Of a stretch of DNA of 64,000 nt, positions 34,116 through 41,959 are shown piece after piece. The stretch covers positions 310,001-374,000 of the forward strand of contig NZ_SOCP01000010.1 of assembly GCF_004364325.1 (NCBI RefSeq). Direction: 5' to 3'. This DNA comes from Actinophytocola oryzae (lineage in GTDB: Bacteria; Actinomycetota; Actinomycetes; Mycobacteriales; Pseudonocardiaceae). A model generated the notes under the pieces. The model saw only the letters and a list, made by a program, of their open reading frames with translations, had not been told where the DNA came from and did not search any database. A program made the translations under genes and the position numbers. How positions within the stretch are numbered: the first letter of the stretch is position 1; every line of letters starts with the position of its first letter.

Positions 34116-34351
34116 AGGACAACTTCCAGCGGTAGGCCGGAGACGGCGGCCCGGGTAGGGGCCAACCAGCGGGCGACCTCGGTGAACTCCCTTGTTCGCA
34201 CATGCGACGGCGGCGGGCGTTCACGCTCGCAACGACCTCGGATGAGGTGGCGACATTGTGGAACCGGACATGGCAGGGTCTACGTCGCAGGAGGCGTACG
34301 AAGCGAAAGCGTGTACGACCACTCAAGACCCGATGAAGGGGGTTCTCTCTT

Positions 34352-34669
34352 ATGGCTGGTTCATTCCAGACAGGCGCAACAGAGCTCACCACCGCGGCCG
34401 GCGACATGGTGCACACCAACGAACTGCTCCAGGACGAGGCTCGCCAGCTGGCGCAGGCCGTCGACTCCGTGCAGGGCGCGTGGTCGGGTGCCGCGGCCCA
34501 GGCGTTCACCAACCTGATGACCCAGTACAACGACGACTTCACGAAGTTGAACACCGCGCTGTTCAACATCGCCGAGCAGGTCTCCGGTTCGGCCGCCGAC
34601 TACTCGAAGCAGGAAGAAGAGGCGTCCGCGGACATCTCGGCCATCATGCAGACGCTGTCGGACGGCTGA
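34352..34669 (+). CDS. WXG100-family protein, EsxU-position
   Basis: The protein has 105 residues. It is a classic WXG100 hairpin: helix 1 (QTGATELTTAAGDMVHTNELL), turn VQGAWSGAAAQAFTNLM with W-S-G at about 44-46, and helix 2 with YNDDFTKLNTALFNIAEQ. The C-terminus has YSKQEEE, which fits YxxxE. Its place after the Rv3446c-like gene and before rplM equals esxU in M. tuberculosis. It is probably the heterodimer partner of the next gene. Confidence 0.9.
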   Translation: MAGSFQTGATELTTAAGDMVHTNELLQDEARQLAQAVDSVQGAWSGAAAQAFTNLMTQYNDDFTKLNTALFNIAEQVSGSAADYSKQEEEASADISAIMQTLSDG

Positions 34670-34722
34670 GCCCCCCGGTCATCAGGTACACCCCGCGCCT
34701 TCCACATCCTTAGGAGAGATTC

Positions 34723-35022
34723 ATGAGCGGCGACCAGAACATCAAAGTCCAATTCAGTTCGCTGGAGGCTCTCTCCGGTGACATCAACCGGCGAGTCAGC
34801 AACATCGAGGGTCACATCGAGGACCTGCGGACCAAGATCCGGGACCTCGAGAACCTCTGGCAGGGTTCCGCTTCCGACGGCTTCCAGAGCGTGAAGAACC
34901 AGTGGAACGGCTCCGCCGACCACGTCAAGCAGGTTCTGAAGAAGATCGAGATCGCGGTCATCCAGTCGACCGACGGCTACCGCGACACGGAGGACCGGAA
35001 CTCCAAGCGTTGGGACCAGTGA
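34723..35022 (+). CDS. WXG100-family protein, EsxT-position
   Basis: The protein has 99 residues from an ATG after TAGGAGAGATTC. The WXG hairpin turn is LENLWQGSASDGFQSV with W-Q-G at about 45-47. Helix 1 is charged (ISNIEGHIEDLRTKIRDL-like) and the C-terminus TDGYRDTEDRNSKRWDQ carries the YxxxE/D export signal (YRDTE). It equals esxT by position. Both Esx genes are followed by a very strong terminator. Confidence 0.92.
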   Translation: MSGDQNIKVQFSSLEALSGDINRRVSNIEGHIEDLRTKIRDLENLWQGSASDGFQSVKNQWNGSADHVKQVLKKIEIAVIQSTDGYRDTEDRNSKRWDQ

Positions 35023-35046
35023 GCGCGTCTTCGCGACCGCACTGAC

Positions 35047-35094
35047 CACACGCGAACGGGGCTCGGGAAGACTCCCGAGCCCCGTTCGCGTGTG
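35047..35094. terminator. 22-bp perfect-stem terminator after the Esx pair
   Basis: The left arm 35047-35068 and right arm 35073-35094 are fully complementary over 22 bp, with a four-base loop AGAC. It lies 25 bp after the stop of the second WXG100 gene and 11 bp from the stop of the convergent lipoprotein gene, so it can serve both. Confidence 0.9.
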
Positions 35095-35104
35095 TCCGAA
35101 GAGG

Positions 35105-36001
35105 TCAGTTCTCCGGCGTGCGGTCGTTGAACTTCTCCCAGAACTGGTCCACCGCGGCCTTGTCGGTGATCGCCGTGGTCTCCCCGGCGTCCGGGGCGTC
35201 CGGCACGTCGTCCTTTGTGGCCTTGCCGATGACCTCGTACTCCAGCTGTAACTCCAGCTGCGGCGCGTCGCCGTCGGAGACCGTGTCGCGGATCTCGAAC
35301 CCGGTGAAGCCCATGTCCTTGTCGAACTTCAGGACCACCGGCACCACCGTCTTCTTCATCGGGTCGGTGACGCCGTCGCGCTTCTCCTCCGGGATCGAGA
35401 TGAAGCCCTCGTCCAGCATCACCCCGAGCAGCGCGCCCGTGGTCACCTCGAAGCCGTCCTCGGTGGCGCGTGCCTCGTTCGGCTGCTCGTCCGGCGCGTC
35501 GAGCTTGGTCTGCCCGATGGCCTTGTCCAGGTGGCAGGCGACCCACGCGGTCAGCAGGAAGCAGTTGTCGAAGCCGGTGCCTGCCCACAGTGACGGCACG
35601 GACACCCACGGTGTCGGTGCGAGGAACTTGTGGTCGTCGTCGAGCTTGACGTAGTCCGTCTCCGACGACGGGGGCGTCAGCGTCTCCGACCAGGAGCCGT
35701 CCTTGGCGAACCGCCGCTTGAGCAGGACGGCGGGCGGGTCGCCGACCTTGTAGGACTCGTGCTCGGTGGTGATCTTGACGTCGCCGAAGTTGAGGTAGTT
35801 GTAGACCCTCGCGTGCTCGTCGCCGAGGTTGACGAAGTGCGACTGGAACGCGTCGAGGCCACGCCTGACCGCGTCCGAGGTCGCCTGCTCGGCCGACGCG
35901 CTGTCGGCGACGGGTCTGCCCGCGGTCGGCTGGGCGCACCCGGCCGCCACCGCGACGCAGAGTGCGGCGCCCGCCAGCCGTGCCGATCGGGTGACAGTCA
36001 T
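35105..36001 (-). CDS. Predicted lipoprotein of unknown function
   Basis: The protein has 298 residues from the ATG at 36001. The signal peptide has a lipobox (ALCVAVAAGCAQPTAG), Cys at about residue 22. The mature part is soluble, with no known catalytic motif, and contains FVNLGDEHARVYNYLNFGDVKI, a segment with two Cys (DNCFLLTAWVACHLDK) and an acidic C-terminal region. It interrupts the otherwise conserved esxT-rplM junction on the opposite strand and may be a T7SS-locus accessory or an unrelated insertion. Confidence 0.75.
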   Translation of the reverse strand: MTVTRSARLAGAALCVAVAAGCAQPTAGRPVADSASAEQATSDAVRRGLDAFQSHFVNLGDEHARVYNYLNFGDVKITTEHESYKVGDPPAVLLKRRFAKDGSWSETLTPPSSETDYVKLDDDHKFLAPTPWVSVPSLWAGTGFDNCFLLTAWVACHLDKAIGQTKLDAPDEQPNEARATEDGFEVTTGALLGVMLDEGFISIPEEKRDGVTDPMKKTVVPVVLKFDKDMGFTGFEIRDTVSDGDAPQLELQLEYEVIGKATKDDVPDAPDAGETTAITDKAAVDQFWEKFNDRTPEN

Positions 36002-36084
36002 CTCAGCTACCCCTGTCCGCTGCCTGGAACACGCCGTCGACGTGCACGATAGTGGGCATCGGCGACCCACACGTGGGGGTCGCT

Positions 36085-36114
36085 TTGACCCCCGCCGAAC
36101 CCGGCAGGTATCTT
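36085..36114 (+). promoter_or_regulatory. Promoter of rplM-rpsI
   Basis: TTGACC (36085-36090), an 18-bp spacer and TATCTT (36109-36114) form a good housekeeping-sigma promoter 80 bp before the rplM start. A 7-bp stem, GCGACCC/GGGTCGC (36062-36083), lies immediately upstream. Confidence 0.65.
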
Positions 36115-36193
36115 TCTATGTTGTTGCGCGCCGCGGGCGTATGTCCGTATGAGCGCACATGCACCCTGACGCAAATGACGACGAGGTAGATCC

Positions 36194-36637
36194 GTGCGCA
36201 CGTACAGCCCGAAGCCAGGCGAGGTGTCCCGCACCTGGCATGTCATCGACGCGGAGGACGTGGTCCTCGGCCGGCTCGCCTCTCACGTCGCCACCCTGCT
36301 CCGGGGCAAGCACAAGCCGACCTTCGCTCCCCACATGGACACTGGTGACTTCGTCATCATCGTCAACGCGGAGAAGGTCGTGCTCACGGGCAACAAGCGT
36401 GAGCAGTCGTTCGCCTACCGGCACAGCGGCTACCCCGGCGGTCTGCGCAAGCGGTCCTTCGGCGAGCTGCTGGACACCCGCCCCGACCGGCTGCTTGAGA
36501 AGGTCGTCAAGGGCATGCTGCCGAAGAACAAGCTCGGCCGTGCCCAGGGCAAGAAGCTGAAGGTCTACGCAGGCCCGGAGCACCCGCACGCCGCGCAGCA
36601 GCCGAAGCCGTTCGAGATCGCCAAGGTCAGCAGGTAG
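36194..36637 (+). CDS. rplM: 50S ribosomal protein L13
   Basis: The protein has 147 residues from a GTG. Diagnostic segments: TWHVIDAEDVVLGRLASHVATLLRGK at the N-terminus, THMDTGDFVIIVNAEKV-type core, HSGYPGGLR and MLPKNKLGR with the C-terminal YAGPEHPHAAQQP. It is full-length for actinobacterial L13. It is cotranscribed with rpsI, the universally conserved pair. Confidence 0.98.
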   Translation: MRTYSPKPGEVSRTWHVIDAEDVVLGRLASHVATLLRGKHKPTFAPHMDTGDFVIIVNAEKVVLTGNKREQSFAYRHSGYPGGLRKRSFGELLDTRPDRLLEKVVKGMLPKNKLGRAQGKKLKVYAGPEHPHAAQQPKPFEIAKVSR

Positions 36638-36681
36638 ATGAACTTGCTGGTAGCAGTCAAGTCGAGCACAAGCGAGGATCA

Positions 36682-37161
36682 TTGAGCACCCCTGAGACCA
36701 CCGACACCGAGGCTGAGGTCGAGGCTCCGGTCGCCGAGGAGGCACCGGAGGCCCCCCGTCCCGTGCGCGTGAGCGGCGAGACCGCCCAGACCGTCGGCCG
36801 CCGCAAGGAGGCCGTCGTCCGCGTGCGCCTCACGCCGGGCAGCGGCAAGTTCACGCTGAACGGCAAGTCCCTCGAGGAGTACTTCCCAAACAAGGTGCAC
36901 CAGCAGCTCATCCGCGAGCCGCTCGTGACCGTCGAGAAGCCCGAGGCCTTCGACGTCCGCGCCAACCTCAAGGGCGGCGGCATCACCGGTCAGGCCGGTG
37001 CGCTGCGCCTCGCGATCGCGCGTGCGCTCATCGAGCTCGACAGCGAGGACCGCCCGCCCCTGAAGAAGGCCGGCTTCCTGACCCGTGACCCCCGGGTCAA
37101 GGAGCGGAAGAAGTACGGCCTCAAGAAGGCTCGCAAGGCGCCTCAGTACAGCAAGCGCTGA
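36682..37161 (+). CDS. rpsI: 30S ribosomal protein S9
   Basis: The protein has 159 residues from a TTG at 36682. The first 30 residues are an acidic extension (TPETTDTEAEVEAPVAEEAP) common in actinobacterial S9. The S9 core starts at QTVGRRKEAVVRVRLTPGSG, with GGGITGQAGALRLAIARAL, and ends KKYGLKKARKAPQYSKR, whose terminal basic tail reaches the P-site tRNA. It is followed by a terminator before glmM. Confidence 0.98.
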   Translation: MSTPETTDTEAEVEAPVAEEAPEAPRPVRVSGETAQTVGRRKEAVVRVRLTPGSGKFTLNGKSLEEYFPNKVHQQLIREPLVTVEKPEAFDVRANLKGGGITGQAGALRLAIARALIELDSEDRPPLKKAGFLTRDPRVKERKKYGLKKARKAPQYSKR

Positions 37162-37184
37162 TTTCCGCGTTCACGCTTCAGTGG

Positions 37185-37225
37185 AACGCCGCGTCCGGTA
37201 CGTGCGATGCACCGGGCGCGGCGTT
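37185..37225 (+). terminator. Rho-independent terminator between rpsI and glmM
   Basis: A 15-bp stem (37185-37199 with 37211-37225), containing one G-U wobble and an 11-base loop, is followed by TT and a C-broken T run. It lies 23 bp after the rpsI stop. Confidence 0.8.
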
Positions 37226-37266
37226 TTCTGCATCCAAGGCTTCTTTCTCGGGAGGTTCCGCCGACG

Positions 37267-38601
37267 ATGGCACGGCTTTTCGGTACCGATGGTGTTCGTG
37301 GCCGCGCGAACGCCGAGCTCACCCCTGAGCTGGCACTTTCCGTCGCCGCGGCGGCAGCGCGCGTGCTGGTCGAGCACGACAGCTCCCACCGGCCGGTCGC
37401 GGTCGTCGGGCGGGACCCGAGAGCGAGCGGCGAGATGCTGCAGGCGGCGGTCGCGGCGGGCCTGACCTCGGCCGGCGCGGACGTGATGCTGCTCGGTGTA
37501 GTGCCGACCCCCGCGGTCGCGCACCTGATCGGCGAGCTGGGCGCCGACCTCGGCGTGGTGATCTCCGCCTCCCACAACCCCATGCCGGACAACGGCGTGA
37601 AGCTCTTCGCCGCGGGCGGCCACAAGCTGGCCGACGCCATCGAGGACGAGGTCGAGGCGCACATGGGCGCCGAGTTCACCCGGCCGACCGGCGCCGGTGT
37701 CGGCCGCGTCTACGACATCGCCGACTCGCTCGACCGCTACGTCGCCCACCTGCTGAAGTCCTCGCCCCACCGCCTCGACGGTCTGCGCGTGGTCGTCGAC
37801 TGCGCGAACGGTGCCGCCTGGGCCGCCGCACCCCAGGCGTACCGCGAGGCGGGTGCCGAGGTGATCGCCATCAGCGCGCTGCCGGACGGCGAGAACATCA
37901 ACGAGGACTGCGGGTCCACCCACCTGGACACCCTTCGCGAGGTCGTGCTGGCGGAGCAGGCCGACCTCGGCATCGCCCACGACGGCGACGCCGACCGCTG
38001 CCTCGCCGTCGACGCGGCGGGCAACGTGATCGACGGCGACCAGATCATGGCCGTGCTGGCGCTGGCCATGAAGGAGTCCGGCGACCTGGCGGACAACACC
38101 CTGGTCGCGACCGTCATGAGCAATCTGGGCCTGCACCTGGCCATGCGGGACAACGGCGTGGTCATGCGCACCACGGCCGTTGGCGACCGCTACGTCCTGG
38201 AGGCCCTGCGCGAGCACAACCTGTCGCTGGGCGGTGAGCAGTCGGGCCACGTCGTCATGCCCGCCCACGCCACCACCGGCGACGGCCTGCTCACCGCGAT
38301 GCGGCTGATGGCCCGCGTCGCCGAGACGGGCCGTCCGCTCGGTGACCTCGCGGCGGTCATGACCCGCCTGCCGCAGGTGCTCAAGAACGTCAAGGTGGCC
38401 GACAAGTCCGCGGTCGCCACGTCCACCTCGGTCAGCGAGGCCGTCGCGGAGGTGGAGGCCGAGCTCGGCGAGACCGGCCGGGTGCTACTGCGTCCCTCCG
38501 GCACCGAACAACTCGTACGGGTGATGGTCGAGGCGCCGTCACAGGAGGTGGCCGAGGCGGCGGCGCAGCGTTTGGTGGGTGTCGTGAGCACGGCCGTCTG
38601 A
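37267..38601 (+). CDS. glmM: Phosphoglucosamine mutase
   Basis: The protein has 444 residues; the ATG at 37267 follows CGGGAGG. It converts glucosamine-6-P to glucosamine-1-P on the way to UDP-GlcNAc and peptidoglycan. Catalytic phosphoserine Ser102 is in ISASHNPMPDN, the Mg2+ loop is DGDADR, the sugar loop GEQSGH and the phosphate loop RPSGTEQLVRV. It keeps the ribosomal-protein-glmM order of actinobacteria, but its pathway partner glmS is separated by 12 kb of T7SS-like genes. Confidence 0.97.
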   Translation: MARLFGTDGVRGRANAELTPELALSVAAAAARVLVEHDSSHRPVAVVGRDPRASGEMLQAAVAAGLTSAGADVMLLGVVPTPAVAHLIGELGADLGVVISASHNPMPDNGVKLFAAGGHKLADAIEDEVEAHMGAEFTRPTGAGVGRVYDIADSLDRYVAHLLKSSPHRLDGLRVVVDCANGAAWAAAPQAYREAGAEVIAISALPDGENINEDCGSTHLDTLREVVLAEQADLGIAHDGDADRCLAVDAAGNVIDGDQIMAVLALAMKESGDLADNTLVATVMSNLGLHLAMRDNGVVMRTTAVGDRYVLEALREHNLSLGGEQSGHVVMPAHATTGDGLLTAMRLMARVAETGRPLGDLAAVMTRLPQVLKNVKVADKSAVATSTSVSEAVAEVEAELGETGRVLLRPSGTEQLVRVMVEAPSQEVAEAAAQRLVGVVSTAV

Positions 38602-38662
38602 CCAGCACATTTCGTTGACGTATCCTCCGGAACGTCCACGGTTGTGGGATTCGGTCGGTATG

Positions 38663-38690
38663 TTGCTTGTAGTGTTCGCGGGCGTACGAT
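38663..38690 (+). promoter_or_regulatory. Possible promoter of the glmM-glmS T7SS island
   Basis: TTGCTT (38663-38668), a 16-bp spacer and TACGAT (38685-38690) lie 55 bp before the first ORF of the island. Confidence 0.4.
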
Positions 38691-38745
38691 CCGTGTGCTC
38701 GCGACCACCGGCGTGACATCTGAGGCAAGTCCTGAAGGAGCGACG

Positions 38746-39096
38746 ATGGCAGGCGACATGGAGGTCGATCCGGCGGCCGTCCAGGCCTTCGCCACGTTCC
38801 TCGCCGACGCCAGGGCGCAGCTCGAGCAGGTCAGGGCCCGCGTCGCGGAGCCAAGCACGTCCGAGGACGACCTCGGCAGGCACTGGAAGGGCGACGGCGA
38901 GGAGTACGTCAACGCCTACAGCATGATCGCCCCGGACCTCGGCGCGCTGTCCGCGCTGCTCGACCAGGTGTCGACCCAGCTGACGGCGGGCGCGGACCTC
39001 CAGGTCGCCGGCGAGGCCACGAATCTCGGCGCGTTCACCAAGATCGCGGCGGGCGGCGACACCGAGTCCCCGACGAGCGAGTCCGGGGGCATCTGA
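38746..39096 (+). CDS. EspC-like T7SS target protein (island gene 1)
   Basis: The protein has 116 residues from an ATG after GAAGGAGCGACG. It is an EspC/DUF2580-like hairpin: MEVDPAAVQAFATFLADARAQ is strikingly like the module-2 EspC-like N-terminus (AVDPSQVQAFAQAVADVRQQ), followed by DLGRHWKGDGEEYVNAYS with a W-K-G turn and DQVSTQLTAG. It is coupled to the next large protein by TGATG overlap. By position it corresponds to Rv3440c of M. tuberculosis. Confidence 0.8.
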   Translation: MAGDMEVDPAAVQAFATFLADARAQLEQVRARVAEPSTSEDDLGRHWKGDGEEYVNAYSMIAPDLGALSALLDQVSTQLTAGADLQVAGEATNLGAFTKIAAGGDTESPTSESGGI

Positions 39097-41015
39097 TGGA
39101 CTTCGCGGCCGCCGACATCTGGCAGGACTTCAAGACGGCGTCGCGCACCGAGCGCGGCACCCTGGACGACAACGCCAACGAGGTTCTCCTCGGCCCGCGC
39201 CTCAACGAGGCGGTCCGCGACCGGGCGAACGGCTACCTGAGGAAGCTCGACCTCGGTCCGGCCACGAAGGCGACCGACGAGCGCGCCAAGCTTCTCGACC
39301 TGCACTGGGGCCACGTCGAGCACGACGGCGCCATGCTGGGCGGACTCGGCGCCGCGATGACCAACTTCGCCGAGACCCTCGCCGCGAACGTCGCCGAGCT
39401 GGGGAAGAGCTGGCAGGGCGACTCGTACAACGCCTTCAGGACGGCCGTCGACAAGATCCAGCGGACGATGGCCGAGTACGGCGAGGCCGCCACCACCACC
39501 GGTGAGGGCCTCGTCAACGCGATGGGGCAGATCCGCGAGCTGTACCAGACCTTCGCCGACGACAGCGCGGGCAAGCACCTCGACTTCCACCCGATCTCAC
39601 CGCCGGAGAAGTGGCACAGGATCGGCGAGGGCGACTACACGGCCGACAAGCTGGCCGAGGCCTGTCCGTCCGACCACGGCAACGACCTCGTTCTCGACGT
39701 GTCGGACATCGTCGACTACAACTACGACTGCATCAAGAACAACGACGAGCAGTCGAACATGATCAACGGTCACTGGGTGACCGAGCGCCGCTGGGACATC
39801 TGCCTGCGGGACGGGTGCGAGGAGAGCCTCGACCGCGTCTCGATCATGTACACGAACCTGGTCGACCAGAGCCAGGAGGCGATCGACCGGATCAAGGGCA
39901 AGCTCGACAACTACTTCGGCGCGGTCGACACGGTCGTCGACGGGGTCACCGGGCTCTACGACGCGGCGTTGGGGAACGTGTACACCCTCGGCAACGCGGA
40001 GGCCTTCACCTCGCTGCGGGTGATCGGTGGCGCGCCCTCGGGCGGCGACACTCCCGTCGACCAGGCCGGTCAACCGGCCGACGGTGGCGAGCCGGTCAGC
40101 GTCGGCGGCGACCAGAGCCCGGCGGTGGCGGTCGAGCCACCGCAGCCCGAGCCCGATGTCGAGCCTGCGGCCGTCGAGACTCCTCCCGACGGGACCCCGG
40201 CCGCCGACGACGCGGCCGACCAGAGCGGGTCGGTGAAGGTCAGGGACGGGGACCGCACGATCGGGGTCACCAGTCCGGACGGTACGGGCCGTGTGGTGGT
40301 CACCGTCCAGGACGGGGCCGGCGCGACCAAGACCTACGAGCTGGACTTCGACGCGGCCAGTGGTCTGTCGGTCGACCGGCCGGAGGGCGCGGTCCCCGGC
40401 GCGGAGCAGATCCCGGCCCGCACCGACGGCAAGTGCGTCATCGAGGACGGTCCGCTCACCATCACGGCCGAGCGCCCCCTGTTCTCGCCGGACTCGCTCA
40501 AGCTCGTGGTCGACGACGGCTCCGGCAAACCGAACACCTACACCGTCGACTTCGACGACCAGGACACCCCCGACCAGCAACCCTCGGCCGCCCCGGCACA
40601 GGCCGGTCCCGCGCCCGCGGACGCGACCAGCGCAGGCCCTGCCGCCGAGCCCGCGCCGCCGTCGGAGCCCGCCAAGGGTGACTCGGCGCCACCCCCGTCG
40701 CCCGCCCCTCGACCCGCGACGCTCACCTCTCCCCAGGCGGCCTGGCAGGGGGAGCAGACGGGGTCCGTGTCCGGGGTGCTCGTCCCCGACCAGCCCGGCG
40801 AGGCCGGTCTCGCGAAGGCACCCGACGCCGACCAGCCCGAGGTGGCGGGGATGGCGGGTGCCGGGCTGCCCATCGCGGGCGGGTCGTCCGGGCCCGCGCA
40901 GGAAGGCGGGCGCGCCGGCTCGGGATGGAGTGTGCACGGCGACCTGTTCGACACCGGCGAACCCGTCTACAGCATGCATGGCGTCCTCGGGGACGACGAC
41001 GGCGCGAAGGACTGA
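39096..41015 (+). CDS. Large WXG-containing protein with twin beta repeats (island gene 2)
   Basis: The protein has 639 residues. The N-terminal 300 residues are helical and contain a W-Q-G turn (LGKSWQGDSYNAFRTAV) like WXG100 proteins, plus a Cys pair (YDCIKNND, DICLRDGC). A Pro/Glu linker leads to two tandem about 38-residue beta-type repeats (first DRTIGVTSPDGTGRVVVTVQ, second GPLTITAERPLFSPDSLKLV), each ending in Tyr-x-(L/V)-DFD. Then comes a Pro/Ala-rich stretch and a C-terminal tag WSVHGDLFDTGEPVYSMHGVLG. No Sec signal; probably a T7SS substrate. The position equals Rv3439c. Confidence 0.75.
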   Translation: MDFAAADIWQDFKTASRTERGTLDDNANEVLLGPRLNEAVRDRANGYLRKLDLGPATKATDERAKLLDLHWGHVEHDGAMLGGLGAAMTNFAETLAANVAELGKSWQGDSYNAFRTAVDKIQRTMAEYGEAATTTGEGLVNAMGQIRELYQTFADDSAGKHLDFHPISPPEKWHRIGEGDYTADKLAEACPSDHGNDLVLDVSDIVDYNYDCIKNNDEQSNMINGHWVTERRWDICLRDGCEESLDRVSIMYTNLVDQSQEAIDRIKGKLDNYFGAVDTVVDGVTGLYDAALGNVYTLGNAEAFTSLRVIGGAPSGGDTPVDQAGQPADGGEPVSVGGDQSPAVAVEPPQPEPDVEPAAVETPPDGTPAADDAADQSGSVKVRDGDRTIGVTSPDGTGRVVVTVQDGAGATKTYELDFDAASGLSVDRPEGAVPGAEQIPARTDGKCVIEDGPLTITAERPLFSPDSLKLVVDDGSGKPNTYTVDFDDQDTPDQQPSAAPAQAGPAPADATSAGPAAEPAPPSEPAKGDSAPPPSPAPRPATLTSPQAAWQGEQTGSVSGVLVPDQPGEAGLAKAPDADQPEVAGMAGAGLPIAGGSSGPAQEGGRAGSGWSVHGDLFDTGEPVYSMHGVLGDDDGAKD

Positions 41016-41018
41016 GCC

Positions 41019-41456
41019 ATGTCACTCGCCGACATCGACCGGGCCGCGACCCAGCGGCGGATACAGGAGATCGCCGACACCGCGAGGAAGTCGTTCGAGG
41101 CACACGCGCAGCGGTCGGCGCAGCTCGACGCGGCCGCCCGCGAAGCCGTGGCCAAGGAGGACGCGGACGTCGAGGCGGTCAAGGCACGCAACGCCGAGCG
41201 CGAGGCCCGCAAGGCGGAACAGGCTCGCGGGGCCACCAGGCAGCAACCGAGGAAGCCGGCCACCCTGTCGCTCGGCGCCGACGAGTTCAAGCTCGACCGG
41301 CAGGCCCGCCAGGCCGCCGGTGAGCTGCCGTCACCCGGCCCGAGGGAACCCGCGACACGCAAGCCCGGCCTCCGCCAGGACGAGCCCGCCGCGAACCGGA
41401 AGAAACCCCGTCCCGGTGGCGACGACGACATGTCCGGGCGCACCTGGCTCCGGTAA
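41019..41456 (+). CDS. Short coiled-coil protein with DDDMS tail (island gene 3)
   Basis: The protein has 145 residues, starting 3 bp after the previous stop. The N-terminal 75 residues are an uninterrupted charged helix (IQEIADTARKSFEAHAQRSAQ, ARNAEREARKAEQARG), followed by a basic Pro-rich part and the tail DDDMSGRTWLR. Its architecture parallels the proteins at 33567 and 44554: coiled coil, disordered linker, acidic motif plus aromatic end. No known family. It may be a cytosolic escort for the large protein encoded just upstream. Confidence 0.65.
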   Translation: MSLADIDRAATQRRIQEIADTARKSFEAHAQRSAQLDAAAREAVAKEDADVEAVKARNAEREARKAEQARGATRQQPRKPATLSLGADEFKLDRQARQAAGELPSPGPREPATRKPGLRQDEPAANRKKPRPGGDDDMSGRTWLR

Positions 41457-41597
41457 CGGAAGCAAATTTACGAGCAGCCCTCGTCGCCACCTGGGGATAG
41501 GTACATTCTGTGTGCAGATGTGACGGCACCGACCGTCGCCGGCGCGCGTCAGACCAGGGCAAACCGCGCCAGCAAGACCGTGAGGGGGAACGCCGAC

Positions 41598-41957
41598 GTG
41601 AACACGCCGCCGCCTAGCTCGAACACGACCAACGGGGTAGCCGCACCGGACGGCTACAAGGCCGACACGGATTCGATGTCGTCGGCAGGCCGGACGATCA
41701 GCACCAAGGCCGAGGACGCCAAGGGTGAGGTCGAGGAGGTCAAGCCTGCCAAGACGCAGGCGGCGGAGTTCGGCACGCACCCCGACCACCAGGCATGGCA
41801 GAAGGACTACGCCGCCGCGTTCGACCAGCTCGGCGCGGGCGCGACCGCCATGTGCGACAACCTGATGGCGTTCGCGGGCCAGCTCGGCGGGTCGAGCACC
41901 AGCTACACCGAGCAGGAAAGCTCCGCGTCGACCACCGTGACCAACGCCGGGAGCTGA
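41598..41957 (+). CDS. Small Esx-like helical-hairpin protein (island gene 4)
   Basis: The protein has 119 residues from the GTG at 41598, with GAGGGGGA placed correctly; an earlier GTG at 41580 is less well served. It has two helices around DHQAWQKDYAAAFDQLGAGA; the W lies where WXG100 proteins turn, but the third position is Lys, not Gly. A flexible Ser/Thr-rich end has SYTEQESSAS, which fits YxxxE. The 141-bp gap before it may hold a separate promoter (TACATT near 41503). It lies directly before the large 856-residue protein, like an Esx partner. Confidence 0.7.
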   Translation: MNTPPPSSNTTNGVAAPDGYKADTDSMSSAGRTISTKAEDAKGEVEEVKPAKTQAAEFGTHPDHQAWQKDYAAAFDQLGAGATAMCDNLMAFAGQLGGSSTSYTEQESSASTTVTNAGS

Positions 41958-41959
41958 AC

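Noticed and set aside
34116..34351. Extra small gene or clear promoter before the Esx pair
   Set aside because: Only frames overlapping the Esx gene or without ribosome site; promoter-like words have poor spacing.
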